Part shown: in pieces, positions 20,592 through 28,716 of the stretch
How the letters are laid out: each line of letters begins with the position of its first letter
Numbering within the stretch: the first letter of the stretch is position 1
Assembly: GCF_004382795.1 (NCBI RefSeq)
Contig: NZ_SMSG01000006.1
Location: forward strand, 140,542 to 204,541
Direction: 5' to 3'
Origin: Cumulibacter soli
Lineage (GTDB): Bacteria; Actinomycetota; Actinomycetes; Mycobacteriales; Antricoccaceae
DNA length: 64,000 nucleotides
Position numbers and translations under genes: made by a program
The notes under the pieces: generated by a model
Told to the model about the DNA's origin: nothing
The model's database searches: none
Seen by the model: only the letters and a program-made list of their open reading frames with translations

Positions 20592-22172
20592 ATGAGGCGA
20601 CTACGTACTTGGGCCGCGATGGGCACGGTTGCCGGGTTACTCCTGGCCGGCTGCGGAGACGCACCCGAGAGCACCAGCAAAGAGACCGCCGAGTACCCCA
20701 GCATCATCGAGCAGAGCGACGACTACGACCCGGACGCCACGTTCACGTTCGGTTACACCGCGTTCCCGCCCAGCTGGGATCCGACAGAGAGCACGAGTTC
20801 GGCAGACCGGATCCCGTACTCCATCGTGTATGACGGGCTATTCATCGAGAAGGCGGACGACTCGAGTTTCGTACCCGGTCTGGCCACCGGGTACGAACCC
20901 GCTGAGGACGGGAAGTCCGTCACGCTCACGCTGCGTGAAGGCCTGAAGTTCTCCGACGGCACCGAGTTCGATGCCGAGGCAGTCAAGTTCAACCTCGACC
21001 GCAACCGTGCTGAAGGCAGTCGTCTCGCCGGCGAGTTGTATCAGGTGGAGTCTGTTGAGGTCGTCGACCCGTTGACCGTAAAGATCAACGTCAGCGGCGG
21101 GATCAAGCCCCTGCTAACCAGCCTCATTGGTCGCGCAGGTCTGGTCGTCTCCCCCAAAGCCGTTGCTGACGGCGTCCTCAAGGACAAGCCGGTCGGCATC
21201 GGACCTTACGTCTCCACCGATATCGAGCCAGGCGTAGAGGCTACGTTCGAACGCACGCCAGACTACTGGGAGCCAGAGGCGCAGAAGGTGAAGACTCGCG
21301 TCCACCGGTTCATTGCCGACGACCAATCCCGGTACAACGCATTGATCTCCGGCGAGATCGACGGCGCCCAGATCAATCCGGACCAACTCAACGCTGCTGA
21401 AGACGCGGGTATCCAGACGCTCGCCAAGCCCAGCACCCTATTCCTGAACTTCGGGATGAACATCAGTGTTGAACCGTTCGACAACGTCGAGGTGCGCAAG
21501 GCCCTGAACATGGCGATCGACCGCGAAGGCATCGCGAAGGGTCTGTACGACGGCCACTGCACCCCTCAGGTCCAACCGTTCCCCGAGGGCGGCGTGGGCT
21601 ACAACGAGGAAGTCGGTGACGGCCTCGATGTGTACCCATTCGATCCCGAGCAGGCCAAAGAAATCCTCGCCGAACAGGGTGTAACGGACCTGGAGTTCGA
21701 CACGGTCGCACCGAACGTCACGATCTACACGAAGTTCGCCGAGATCGTCCAGGAGAACTTCGCGCAGGCGGGCATCACGGTGACCGTCAAGTCGATTCCC
21801 AGCCAGCAGTTGGTTCAGGACTACATCATCGACAAGACGGTGTACACGAGCAGTTCGGTCACGACCGGGATCATCGATCCGGACTTCGTTTGGGGCTCGT
21901 TCGTATCGCCCACCGCTTCGTCCAACCCCGGTGGGACGACCGACCCGGATATCACCAAGTACGCGACCGAGGGTGCGAACGCCCTTGAGGACGCCGACCG
22001 TACGGCGGCCTACGCAAAGATGGTCGACGCCTGGATGGCCAATCCGCCGCACATCATTCCGGTCTGCATGATTCACCTCGCCGCCGGCTACGCGCCCGGC
22101 GTAGCAGGTGCCGCGCAGAACCTCAGCGGGATGAACGACCTGCGCTACGTCTCGGTCGCCCCCGAGGAGTGA
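20592..22172 (+). CDS. ABC transporter substrate-binding lipoprotein (SBP family 5)
   Basis: A 526-residue peptide/nickel-type solute-binding protein. Signal peptide and lipobox LLLAGC at the N-terminus; the family segments DGKSVTLTLREGLKFSDGT and VRKALNMAIDREGI are present. AGGAGG lies eight bases before ATG 20592. It would deliver oligopeptides or similar solutes to an ABC importer; no permease or ATPase genes follow, so the transporter must be encoded elsewhere or shared. Confidence 0.9.
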   Translation: MRRLRTWAAMGTVAGLLLAGCGDAPESTSKETAEYPSIIEQSDDYDPDATFTFGYTAFPPSWDPTESTSSADRIPYSIVYDGLFIEKADDSSFVPGLATGYEPAEDGKSVTLTLREGLKFSDGTEFDAEAVKFNLDRNRAEGSRLAGELYQVESVEVVDPLTVKINVSGGIKPLLTSLIGRAGLVVSPKAVADGVLKDKPVGIGPYVSTDIEPGVEATFERTPDYWEPEAQKVKTRVHRFIADDQSRYNALISGEIDGAQINPDQLNAAEDAGIQTLAKPSTLFLNFGMNISVEPFDNVEVRKALNMAIDREGIAKGLYDGHCTPQVQPFPEGGVGYNEEVGDGLDVYPFDPEQAKEILAEQGVTDLEFDTVAPNVTIYTKFAEIVQENFAQAGITVTVKSIPSQQLVQDYIIDKTVYTSSSVTTGIIDPDFVWGSFVSPTASSNPGGTTDPDITKYATEGANALEDADRTAAYAKMVDAWMANPPHIIPVCMIHLAAGYAPGVAGAAQNLSGMNDLRYVSVAPEE

Positions 22173-22259
22173 GCGTAGCGACCCAGAGTCGCGGCGGTGA
22201 TCCCGCCGGGATGATGGACAGGTTTGAACCGCTCGGTCCGAGGCCCCTAGACTCGGGCG

Positions 22260-22877
22260 ATGAGCGAGATTCAGACGATCGCACAGTTAGAAGAGTTGTA
22301 TCCACACCAGCCCTCGAAAGGCGCGATCGGTAAAGAGTGTGACCACCTCACCCCGGCCTACCAGGAGTTGATCCAGGCGTCGCCGTTCATGGTGATCGCC
22401 ACCGCTCGCGAAGGCGCGCTCGACTGCAGTCCCCGTGGCGACGGCGCCGGGTTCGTCGACGTCCGTGACGAGCGCACTCTCGTGATCCCCGACCGCAACG
22501 GCAACAACCGGCTCGACACGCTTCGCAACATCGTCCGTGACCCACGCGTGGGACTCATCTTCCTGATTCCGGGCGTGGGCGAATGCATCCGGGTGCGCGG
22601 GACCGCCAAGGTGACTGCCGATCCGGATGAACTCGCGACCTATGCGGTCAAAGGTCGGCTGCCCACGAGTCTGCTTCAGGTCGATGTGCAGCGAGTCTTC
22701 TTCCAGTGCTCGCGAGCAATCATGCGCTCTAAGCTCTGGGACCCGGAGAGCGTCGTCGACCGCGGGGACCTGCCGAGTTCGGGGCGGCTCCTCGAGGAGG
22801 CCAAGACGATCACGCACGAGCAGGCGGAGGCCTACGACAAGACCGCGTACGAACAACTGGCCGCGCACCTGTACTAG
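22260..22877 (+). CDS. PPOX-class FMN-dependent flavoprotein
   Basis: A 205-residue pyridoxamine-phosphate-oxidase-like protein. The split-barrel core is visible as FMVIATAREGALDCSPRGD, RTLVIPDRNGNNRLDTLRN and VGLIFLIPGVGECIRVRGTA. This pattern matches the PPOX subgroup of general FMN-binding oxidoreductases rather than true PdxH. Physiological substrate unknown. Confidence 0.85.
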   Translation: MSEIQTIAQLEELYPHQPSKGAIGKECDHLTPAYQELIQASPFMVIATAREGALDCSPRGDGAGFVDVRDERTLVIPDRNGNNRLDTLRNIVRDPRVGLIFLIPGVGECIRVRGTAKVTADPDELATYAVKGRLPTSLLQVDVQRVFFQCSRAIMRSKLWDPESVVDRGDLPSSGRLLEEAKTITHEQAEAYDKTAYEQLAAHLY

Positions 22878-23040
22878 CAGCGGTCGCAGCGGGTTCCGTG
22901 AGCAAAACGCGAACGCTTTTCGCGCTTTGTGTTCGCAGAACCTCGCTTCGCGCAGTACGCCGCCATCGCGCAGGACCTACTCAGCACCTGCCGCTCTGTA
23001 TCCCAGCTATTCCTGGGTGTACGCCAGAACGTCACGAGAG

Positions 23041-23114
23041 TGGGGCGGGCGGGGCTCGAACCCGCGACCGGCAGATTATGAGTCCGCTGCTCTAACCAGC
23101 TGAGCTACCGCCCC
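23041..23114 (-). tRNA. tRNA with CAT anticodon (Met or Ile2)
   Basis: A full cloverleaf on the minus strand: acceptor GGGGCGG/CCGCCCC, D-arm with AGCTCAGCTGGTTAGAGC, anticodon stem GCGGA/TCTGC with loop CTCATAA, and T-arm GCGGG-TTCGAGC-CCCGC. CCA is not encoded. The CAT anticodon can be elongator Met or, if the C is lysidinylated, Ile; the shape is not an initiator. Confidence 0.95.
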
Positions 23115-23255
23115 ACGCGGCGGTCACCGCCAGATCATCTTAGTGGTGGCCTAAAAGGCGGCGTACCCCGCCTGCCGAGCAGGATTCGGCAGAAAGTCCG
23201 ACGCTACCGGCGATGCGCACGCAAACAGCCATCCGGCAGTTGACAGAATCGGCGC

Positions 23256-23801
23256 ATGGCCGACATCGATCTTGACCTCGACTCCGCAACCGCTTGGCTC
23301 GCCCCCGATGAACTGCGCAGTGCCCGCGAGCGCCTACCCATCTTGTACGTCGACGTCGTACCGGTGCGCGCCGATGAGCGCGGGCAGATCGAGTCGGTCG
23401 GGATCCTGCTTCGGGCCACCACAGATGGGCAAATCACTCGCGAATTGGTGTCGGGTCGAGTGCTCTATCACGAGCGGATCCGGGACGCGCTGATGCGTAA
23501 CCTCGAGAAGGACCTCGGCGCGCTCGCTCTGCCGGAAATCCCGCCGTCGCCGGTGCCATTCACCGTCGCGGAGTACTTCCCTACCCCGGGCGTCACACCA
23601 TTCCACGATCCTCGTCAGCACGCGGTCTCGCTAGCGTTCATCGTGCCCGTTCGCGGAGAGTGCGAGCCGCAGCAGGACACCCTTGACTTGACCTGGTTGA
23701 CGCCCGAGGACGCGCTGGCGGACGGCGTACTAGCCGATATGGACCGAGGCCATGGCGTGCTGTTACGCCAGGCGCTCAGCCATCTCGGTTATGCCCTCTG
23801 A
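23256..23801 (+). CDS. DUF4916 / degenerate Nudix-like protein
   Basis: A 181-residue protein resembling the Nudix fold. The box-like stretch GRVLYHERIRDALMRNLEKD keeps spacing but not the full Glu set of active Nudix enzymes, so catalysis is doubtful. DUF4916 fits in length and layout. No membrane or signal segments. Stands alone between the CAT tRNA and a convergent methyltransferase gene. Confidence 0.78.
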   Translation: MADIDLDLDSATAWLAPDELRSARERLPILYVDVVPVRADERGQIESVGILLRATTDGQITRELVSGRVLYHERIRDALMRNLEKDLGALALPEIPPSPVPFTVAEYFPTPGVTPFHDPRQHAVSLAFIVPVRGECEPQQDTLDLTWLTPEDALADGVLADMDRGHGVLLRQALSHLGYAL

Positions 23802-23943
23802 CCATCCGCCTACTCGACGCCGGCTAACCCGCCCAGTGCCGCCAGATCGACGCCAACAAACACGAGGCGTAGCCGCCAGGTCATCATGCCCATTGCCGCC
23901 AGGGCTCAGTGGCACCGACGTTTGGCCTGCACCAGTTCCAGGG

Positions 23944-24576
23944 TCATAGGCGCCGCAACAGCCAGTAGTCGGCGCCGCCGTTCTCCAGGTATGGCGCGTT
24001 GATCAGTTCGCTGATGATCTCGACGCTCTTCTCGGCCGCTAATTCGGCGATCCGGTCTGGATATCCCGCATCCAACGAATGGGTACGGCGTACGCTGAAC
24101 GCGATATGACCGCCACGCTGCGTCAGCGACAGCAATGCATCGACACCTTCGATGCCGATATGTCCCAGCGTCAAGGTGCCCGAACAGAGCACCAGATCGA
24201 ACAGCGGACGCTGGTCGGGTTTGGCGTATTCGAGCAGGTCGACATTGCCAAACACTTCGGCGTACGCCCCGGATTCGCGAGCCTTCTGCGCCATGTCTTC
24301 GGTCAGGTCGACTCCGGTGATGACCGCACCCGGCCGTCGCTGTTTGAACGCTCGACCGACCAACCCTGTGCCGCACCCGGCGTCGAGGGTGACGGGGGTC
24401 GCGTTCGGCTGTGTCACCATCGCGGCGAGACCAGCGACGATCACCGGCGAGGTGAAGCCCTCGGCGGCCATATCGCCGTCGTAATCTGACGCCCAGTCGC
24501 GGTAGTAACTGGCGATCTTGTCATGGTCACCGTTCAGTTGCAGTGCACCATCGGCGTGTGCGGACGAGTCACTCAT
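23944..24576 (-). CDS. Class I SAM-dependent methyltransferase
   Basis: A 210-residue Rossmann methyltransferase. Motif I is TLDAGCGTGLVGRA near residue 65, followed by the acidic loop VITGVDLTEDM and motif IV-like FDLVLCSGTLTLGHI. Substrate unknown. It is the last host gene before the prophage. Confidence 0.88.
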   Translation of the reverse strand: MSDSSAHADGALQLNGDHDKIASYYRDWASDYDGDMAAEGFTSPVIVAGLAAMVTQPNATPVTLDAGCGTGLVGRAFKQRRPGAVITGVDLTEDMAQKARESGAYAEVFGNVDLLEYAKPDQRPLFDLVLCSGTLTLGHIGIEGVDALLSLTQRGGHIAFSVRRTHSLDAGYPDRIAELAAEKSVEIISELINAPYLENGGADYWLLRRL

Positions 24577-24641
24577 CGTTGACTACCTTCCGGTCGACAT
24601 CCTTCGATGGTCTCGACCGTACCGTCTCGCGCGGCGCGTTG

Positions 24642-24722
24642 TTCTGCTGAAGACGCAGGCCTGGAGGCCGCTCATCTGCTATAGATCGATAAATAGCCGG
24701 TCACGCTGCGTCTTCAGCAGAA
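24642..24722. repeat. 17-bp perfect inverted repeat with 47-bp spacer
   Basis: TTCTGCTGAAGACGCAG (24642-24658) and its exact complement (24706-24722) enclose 47 bp without a long reading frame. It lies 15 bp outside attL. The long spacer makes a simple terminator unlikely; the ends look like terminal repeats of a very small element or a recombination site. No target duplication is obvious. Confidence 0.8.
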
Positions 24723-24737
24723 GCCGCGACGAACGAG

Positions 24738-24774
24738 TGATGCCCTGACCGCGTCTCCGCAGGTCAGGGCATCA
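24738..24774. terminator. tRNA-Asn terminator copy inside attL
   Basis: Perfect 13-bp stem TGATGCCCTGACC / GGTCAGGGCATCA with an 11-base loop. The same hairpin stands three to four bases after the intact tRNA-Asn at 61601-61637, so the integration core carries the tRNA terminator along with the tRNA 3' end. Confidence 0.75.
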
Positions 24775-24816
24775 TTTCTGGCTCCCCCGGCTGGACTCGA
24801 ACCAGCAACCGTTCGA
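24738..24816. repeat. attL of the tRNA-Asn prophage
   Basis: A 79-bp direct repeat of 61601-61679 with a single mismatch (T at 24775 against A at 61638). It contains a 13-bp stem-loop (24738-24774) followed by the last 38 bp of tRNA-Asn including encoded CCA. The tRNA remnant here lacks the 5' half and is not functional. Confidence 0.95.
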
Positions 24817-25076
24817 GTTACAGGCACGCGATTCTGCTAGTTTCCGTTGGACTTCATTTACGCCCTCTGACCTGGGTAAATGTCGGGAGGTACCGTGGTA
24901 TTGGTTCCTATAGTTGTCATTGGATTCTGTCGTTTTCGTTGGGTTAACGTTGGATCGGCAACCCCCGCGACATCCGACGAAATACTGTCCGTCCACCCTG
25001 TCATTCTGTCTGCGTGATGGTGACTGAGAAGCCCCCGCCGACGTGCCACCCAGGTGAGTAATAGGTACTCACCTGA
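24817..25076. other. Left phage arm (P' side), no gene
   Basis: About 260 bp with no supported reading frame between attL and the Fic terminator. It contains scattered GTTGGA-type words (near 24846, 24920 and 24949) and one copy of a 25-bp segment repeated at the right end (24935-24959). These are candidates for integrase arm-binding or excisionase sites. Confidence 0.5.
24935..24959 (+). repeat. 25-bp direct repeat, left copy
   Basis: Identical to 61554-61578 in the same orientation (begins TTCGTTGGGTTAACG). The right copy overlaps the integrase stop codon. The distance from each att core differs (118 bp inside attL; 23 bp inside attR), so it is a separate repeat, not part of the core. Confidence 0.9.
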
Positions 25077-25077
25077 A

Positions 25078-25120
25078 ACGCAAAATCGGCCCCACACCCT
25101 CAAGCGAGAGTGTGGGGCCG
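25078..25120 (-). terminator. Intrinsic terminator of the Fic gene
   Basis: On the minus strand an 11-bp stem CGGCCCCACAC / GTGTGGGGCCG is followed by ATTTTGCGTTT. It lies 20 bp after the Fic stop, at the end of the leftmost phage transcription unit. Confidence 0.85.
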
Positions 25121-25139
25121 GTTGGCGCTTGGCGCGGAT

Positions 25140-26327
25140 CTAATCGTCGGTTCCTCTGTAAGTCGCCGGTAAGAACGCCTCGATTATCCCGTGGTTCGTC
25201 CGGTAGCCGCCTTTACCGCGGACTAGTAAGCCCCGTCTTACTAGTTCGTTCAAGTCACGAGTGAGCGTCTTATCGCCAGTCTTGGCGTACTCGCGTGCGA
25301 TTCGCACCGAAACGTCGGGGATTTTCGCCCGAGCGACAGTCTCGCCTGCCGGGAAGTCCAGTACTAGTAGGCGTTGACGTAGTTTAGCGGGCGTCTCTTC
25401 GTTGTGGAAGCGGTCATGTACGTAGTTGATCCACGTGATGTGCCGCTGCTGCTCCTTAATTGTCTCGATTTGATCGACCAACTCATCTACGAAACCGCGC
25501 AGCGCGTACTGGATGAACCCCTCGATGGGGAACCCCGGCTCGCGTGAGGTGCGGTCAAGTTCGACCAGGTACGCATCTCGTGTGCGGTTGTAGTGGTCCG
25601 ACAGGAGGTGTGCCGCGGGGACCGGGGCGCCCGCCTCAATCATTAGTTGAAACTCAACCAATCTTGCTGTTCGACCGTTACCATCCCCGAACGGGTGAAT
25701 CCACGCGATATATAGGTGCGCGAGTATCGATTTCAGGACTGCTAGAGGGAACGCGAGTTCGGGACAATCGCGGGGAGCCTGGAGGCTATTCAGCCAGTCG
25801 ACGAGTTTCTCGAGGAGCATTTCGCAGTCTGCGGCAGGAGCGCCGCGATACGAGCTGAGGCCGACCGTAACGCTGTGCTTCCTAATCTGGCCGGGGGTCA
25901 CGTCCGGCTTGAGTGGCAAGCCTTCAAGGATCGATCGGTTGTACTCCTTGATAACGCCGACGCTGATTCCAGCCTTGTCGTCCGCGATTACGCGTTCAAC
26001 GACTCGGTTGCATACCTCGACAATGTTGTCGATCTCCTTCCCGAGGTACGCCTGCGACTGCGGCAGTGGTAGGTCGCCACCGATCCGCTTTTGGACCTCC
26101 TCCTCCGAAAGCGTGTTGCCTTCGATGCTCGCAGTCCCGTGTATCCCTTTGGAGAGGTATACCTCATGCAGGGTCTTCGCCACCGAGGGCGTAAGAGGGA
26201 CTCCTGCGACGTGCTCACACTTTGACCCAGCCTCACCTAGCAAGAGCCAGGTCTTGTAGTTCAGGCGGTTCAGGTCAAGCTCAAAGGTGAGCCATGGATG
26301 TGTTTCAAGGAAGCGATGGGCGGTCAC
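25140..26327 (-). CDS. Fic/DOC family protein with N-terminal inhibitory motif
   Basis: A 395-residue Fic protein. The active motif HPFGDGNGRTAR (His211) is complete, so it should transfer a nucleotide part (usually AMP) onto a target hydroxyl. TASIEG (residues 65-70) matches the inhibitory alpha-helix motif (S/T)xxxE(G/N) of N-terminally autoinhibited Fic proteins; its Glu blocks ATP binding. A winged-helix-like C-terminus (KTGDKTLTRDLNELVRRGLL) suggests DNA binding. GTG start at 26327. It is alone between the lysis genes and attL with its own terminator, and base usage looks less GC-skewed than its neighbours: a cargo or moron gene. Target unknown; roles in phage competition or host control are inference. 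Confidence 0.9.
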   Translation of the reverse strand: MTAHRFLETHPWLTFELDLNRLNYKTWLLLGEAGSKCEHVAGVPLTPSVAKTLHEVYLSKGIHGTASIEGNTLSEEEVQKRIGGDLPLPQSQAYLGKEIDNIVEVCNRVVERVIADDKAGISVGVIKEYNRSILEGLPLKPDVTPGQIRKHSVTVGLSSYRGAPAADCEMLLEKLVDWLNSLQAPRDCPELAFPLAVLKSILAHLYIAWIHPFGDGNGRTARLVEFQLMIEAGAPVPAAHLLSDHYNRTRDAYLVELDRTSREPGFPIEGFIQYALRGFVDELVDQIETIKEQQRHITWINYVHDRFHNEETPAKLRQRLLVLDFPAGETVARAKIPDVSVRIAREYAKTGDKTLTRDLNELVRRGLLVRGKGGYRTNHGIIEAFLPATYRGTDD

Positions 26328-26434
26328 GTTGTCGATTATGGCATACGTTTTTGTCCATGAACGCTGTCCCTTAGATCCGTCCTCGCTCCCGTCCGTCAGA
26401 TCGCGCTGACTGCTGGTCAGACGAGGTCGCGGGA

Positions 26435-26755
26435 TTACGTCGTCCCCAGCAGGGTACGGAGATGGTCGCGTTCTGCCTCCGCCGCAGCGCGCGCCGTATT
26501 CGCAGCATCGAGTTCGGTCGTGAGGTCATGGACCTTGGTTTCCAGCGCCGCAATATGCAGCTCTAGCCGGCCGATGCGGTCACGCAGTGGCTGCAGCATT
26601 TCCAGCGCGGCGCCTTGGATCACGCGCGCGGCCTGCGCCGTGTCAAGGCTGGTCGCTGCGGACTCTCGGCGGCGGCCGAAGATCCAGTTCACGAGTGCGA
26701 CGAGCGCGCCACCGAGCGGCGCCGATATCACGGTGGCCAGCCACGCCGAACTCAT
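26435..26755 (-). CDS. Small membrane protein with coiled coil
   Basis: A 106-residue protein: one N-terminal membrane segment (WLATVISAPLGGALVALVNWIF), then a long charged coiled coil (RIGRLELHIAALETKVHDL onward). The ATGA overlap with the upstream gene sets the start. In the lysis cassette such proteins may regulate holin timing or act as spanin-like parts; this is inferred from place and shape only. Confidence 0.75.
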   Translation of the reverse strand: MSSAWLATVISAPLGGALVALVNWIFGRRRESAATSLDTAQAARVIQGAALEMLQPLRDRIGRLELHIAALETKVHDLTTELDAANTARAAAEAERDHLRTLLGTT

Positions 26756-27210
26756 TCGGCATCCGCCAGCGCCGTGGTGAGTTGCATCGCGGCCGCGGCA
26801 CGGACCACGCGCCGCCGGTCCCGCATCGCGGTCACCGACCGCGTGAGAGACCCTAGCGCGACAGCCGAAAACATCGTGATGCTCGCCCACGGCCGGCCAT
26901 CGAGCGCCGACCACATCACGACGGCGTAGACGCCGAGTTCGACGCCGACGATCATTGCGCCGAGGGCTTCGAGCGCGAGGCCGTGCAGGAGGTGCCGCGC
27001 TGGTACGGCGACACCGACGAGTGCGAGCCCTGACCCGACGAGGAGCGCGACCTGCCACACGACCGCGATAACGCCGCTGGTCTCGTCTGTCAGGCTCGCC
27101 GCGGCTGCGACGTCTGTCAGGTACAGGACAGCGAGTATCGCGACACCGAGATAGCAGGCGACCGCTACCGGGTGGTGTCGTGACGTGATCGCGAGGGCGC
27201 GGGCAGGCAT
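26752..27210 (-). CDS. Four-segment membrane protein, possible holin partner
   Basis: A 152-residue protein with about four hydrophobic segments and a basic C-terminal region (RDRRRVVRAAAAM). It lies between a holin-like gene and the coiled-coil gene. It may be an additional holin or an antiholin. No known motif. Confidence 0.72.
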   Translation of the reverse strand: MPARALAITSRHHPVAVACYLGVAILAVLYLTDVAAAASLTDETSGVIAVVWQVALLVGSGLALVGVAVPARHLLHGLALEALGAMIVGVELGVYAVVMWSALDGRPWASITMFSAVALGSLTRSVTAMRDRRRVVRAAAAMQLTTALADAE

Positions 27211-27215
27211 GGGGG

Positions 27216-27449
27216 TTAGTCGCTTCCGGTGATCTGCTCGGTGTTGGTGGCGGACGGTCCGCCGCCCATCGCGCCGGACCCGACCGACGTCAGCACGGAC
27301 ACGATCGCGGCCGTGGCGGCGATCCCGAGCGCCTCGCCCCAGGTCTGGTCGAGGACGCTGGTGCCGACGACGATGAGTGCGACGAGCGCCTGCGCGAATG
27401 TCTTTACGGCGCGTTCGGTGGTTGCTTTCCAGAATGCGGCGGTGGTCAT
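27216..27449 (-). CDS. Holin, r1t-type
   Basis: A 77-residue protein starting MTTAAFWKATTERAVKTF, as in r1t-like phage holins, with two hydrophobic segments and a Gly/Ser-rich tail. It would form the membrane lesions that release or activate the lysin. Its start overlaps the stop of a 36-residue membrane ORF; the lysin gene is just upstream of that. Confidence 0.85.
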   Translation of the reverse strand: MTTAAFWKATTERAVKTFAQALVALIVVGTSVLDQTWGEALGIAATAAIVSVLTSVGSGAMGGGPSATNTEQITGSD

Positions 27450-27556
27450 TCGTTGGCCTCCATGATGTCGAGGATTGCGGGCACGAGCCACAGCAGCGCG
27501 GATAGCGCCACGGATGCGATGCCCGCCAGGATTAGGACGGGTGCGGGCAGCCTCAT
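27446..27556 (-). CDS. 36-residue single-pass membrane peptide
   Basis: Start ATG 27556 overlaps the lysin stop (ATGA) and its stop overlaps the holin start (ATGA), so it is locked into the lysis operon by coupling. The product is one hydrophobic helix (APVLILAGIASVALSALLWL) with a short acidic tail. It may be a small holin, antiholin or lysis modulator. Confidence 0.72.
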   Translation of the reverse strand: MRLPAPVLILAGIASVALSALLWLVPAILDIMEANE

Positions 27557-28377
27557 TGCTTCAGTCGTTTCGCGAGTTCGTTCGCGACCTGCCCGGCGAT
27601 CTCATCCGGGATCGCAGCGGCAAGCGCTTTCGCGTCGATGACGTGCGGATCGCGACCGACGAGGGTCGCCACACCCTTACTGATCGACAGCGTGGAGCGG
27701 CGCATCTTGTCGAGCACGGTCCGCATCGACTCTGCGCCGCTGCCGCCGTTCACGTTGAATGCCAGTTTGTCGATTTTCTCCAGCCGGTCCTTGATCGCCA
27801 TAAGCGCGGCGCGCTCGTCTGCCTTCATGTCGTCCTCCTGGATTGCTCCGCCAGCGAGGATCGCGGCGGCCTGTCTGCGTAGCGTCGGCGCGTATGAGCC
27901 GATATCGATTTTTTGATTGGTCCACTCCGAGTGCCCGCACGCGTGTGTGAGCGGACTCGTCTTAGTCAGGTAGTGGTACGCGGCGACGATCTTCGGGTAC
28001 GCGACGCGCTGCGCGTCCGTGAAATCCGTCCCGTCACGGCCGCCGATCGTGCCCTCGCACTCGGTGCCGAACACCGAATCGTTCCCGCTCATGCCGTTGT
28101 ATCCGCCCGGACCGGCGTGGTTCGCCATTCCCGCAGCGACCACGATCGCGACACCGTTACGGTCCAGGAACACATTGCACAGCGGCCCATCGAGGTCGGG
28201 TCGACCGTAGATGCAGATGCCGAGCGAGGGACGCGGCCCGCCGGGGCTCGCGGTCCAGTGCGACACCGACCCGGTTGGATTGAGTCCGGACCAGCCGCGC
28301 GTGCCCCAACCGTCCACGACCTCGACCGTGAGCCCGAAGCGACGCAGTGCGTTCGGTATGCCTAGTTGGTACGGCAT
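27553..28377 (-). CDS. Endolysin: N-acetylmuramoyl-L-alanine amidase
   Basis: A 274-residue amidase_2/PGRP-type enzyme that cuts the bond between muramic acid and L-Ala in peptidoglycan. SVSHWTA and THACGHSEWTNQKIDIG supply the Zn ligands and the lysine of the fold; NHAGPGGYNG lies between. The C-terminal 90 residues are helical and charged and may bind the wall. No signal peptide, in line with holin-dependent release. Its start overlaps the upstream mini-ORF stop as TAATG. Confidence 0.9.
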   Translation of the reverse strand: MPYQLGIPNALRRFGLTVEVVDGWGTRGWSGLNPTGSVSHWTASPGGPRPSLGICIYGRPDLDGPLCNVFLDRNGVAIVVAAGMANHAGPGGYNGMSGNDSVFGTECEGTIGGRDGTDFTDAQRVAYPKIVAAYHYLTKTSPLTHACGHSEWTNQKIDIGSYAPTLRRQAAAILAGGAIQEDDMKADERAALMAIKDRLEKIDKLAFNVNGGSGAESMRTVLDKMRRSTLSISKGVATLVGRDPHVIDAKALAAAIPDEIAGQVANELAKRLKQ

Positions 28378-28556
28378 TACTCGACCCGCCCGTCACTGTC
28401 TACATTCCGGCCCTGTCGGGAATCCGCCGCGGTCCGCGCCGGGACCGATCCAAGAATGCGGAATCCGTCGCGGTCGCGCGGGGTCCAGCCGTCTACAACC
28501 TTCGCCCGCACGCCGAGCCGCCGCAGCGCATCAGGCAAACCTGGATGATTTGTCAT
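28377..28556 (-). CDS. 59-residue ORF resembling the lysin N-terminus
   Basis: The first 32 residues match the lysin start: PGLPDALRRLGVRAKVVDGW here against LGIPNALRRFGLTVEVVDGW in the lysin. The remainder is Arg/Asp-rich and ends DGRVE. Both ends are TAATG overlaps with neighbours. It looks like a partial duplication of the lysin 5' end kept as its own small gene; function unknown. Confidence 0.7.
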   Translation of the reverse strand: MTNHPGLPDALRRLGVRAKVVDGWTPRDRDGFRILGSVPARTAADSRQGRNVDSDGRVE

Positions 28557-28711
28557 TACTCGACCCGCCCGTCTGGATCGGTAAGGCCCTTCGCTACTGG
28601 GTCCTTGTCGGGGTCGTAGGGCTCGATCGCGACGTCGATCGGCGTATTGGCGTAGTCAGCCATGCGGCTGTCACGCTCCACATCCCAGCCCTGCCGGGTA
28701 TCCATAACCAT
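28556..28711 (-). CDS. 51-residue small phage protein
   Basis: Starts MVMDTRQGWDVERD and ends LTDPDGRVE; GGAG precedes the ATG. It shares the C-terminal DGRVE codons plus stop and flanking bases (a 19-base identical stretch at 28377-28395 and 28556-28574 region) with the following ORF. No family recognised. It leads the small-ORF-lysin-holin run. Confidence 0.65.
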   Translation of the reverse strand: MVMDTRQGWDVERDSRMADYANTPIDVAIEPYDPDKDPVAKGLTDPDGRVE

Positions 28712-28716
28712 CACTC

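Noticed and set aside
24779..24816. Second tRNA-Asn near the left end
   Set aside because: Only the 3' 38 bases are present; it is the attL copy, not a gene.
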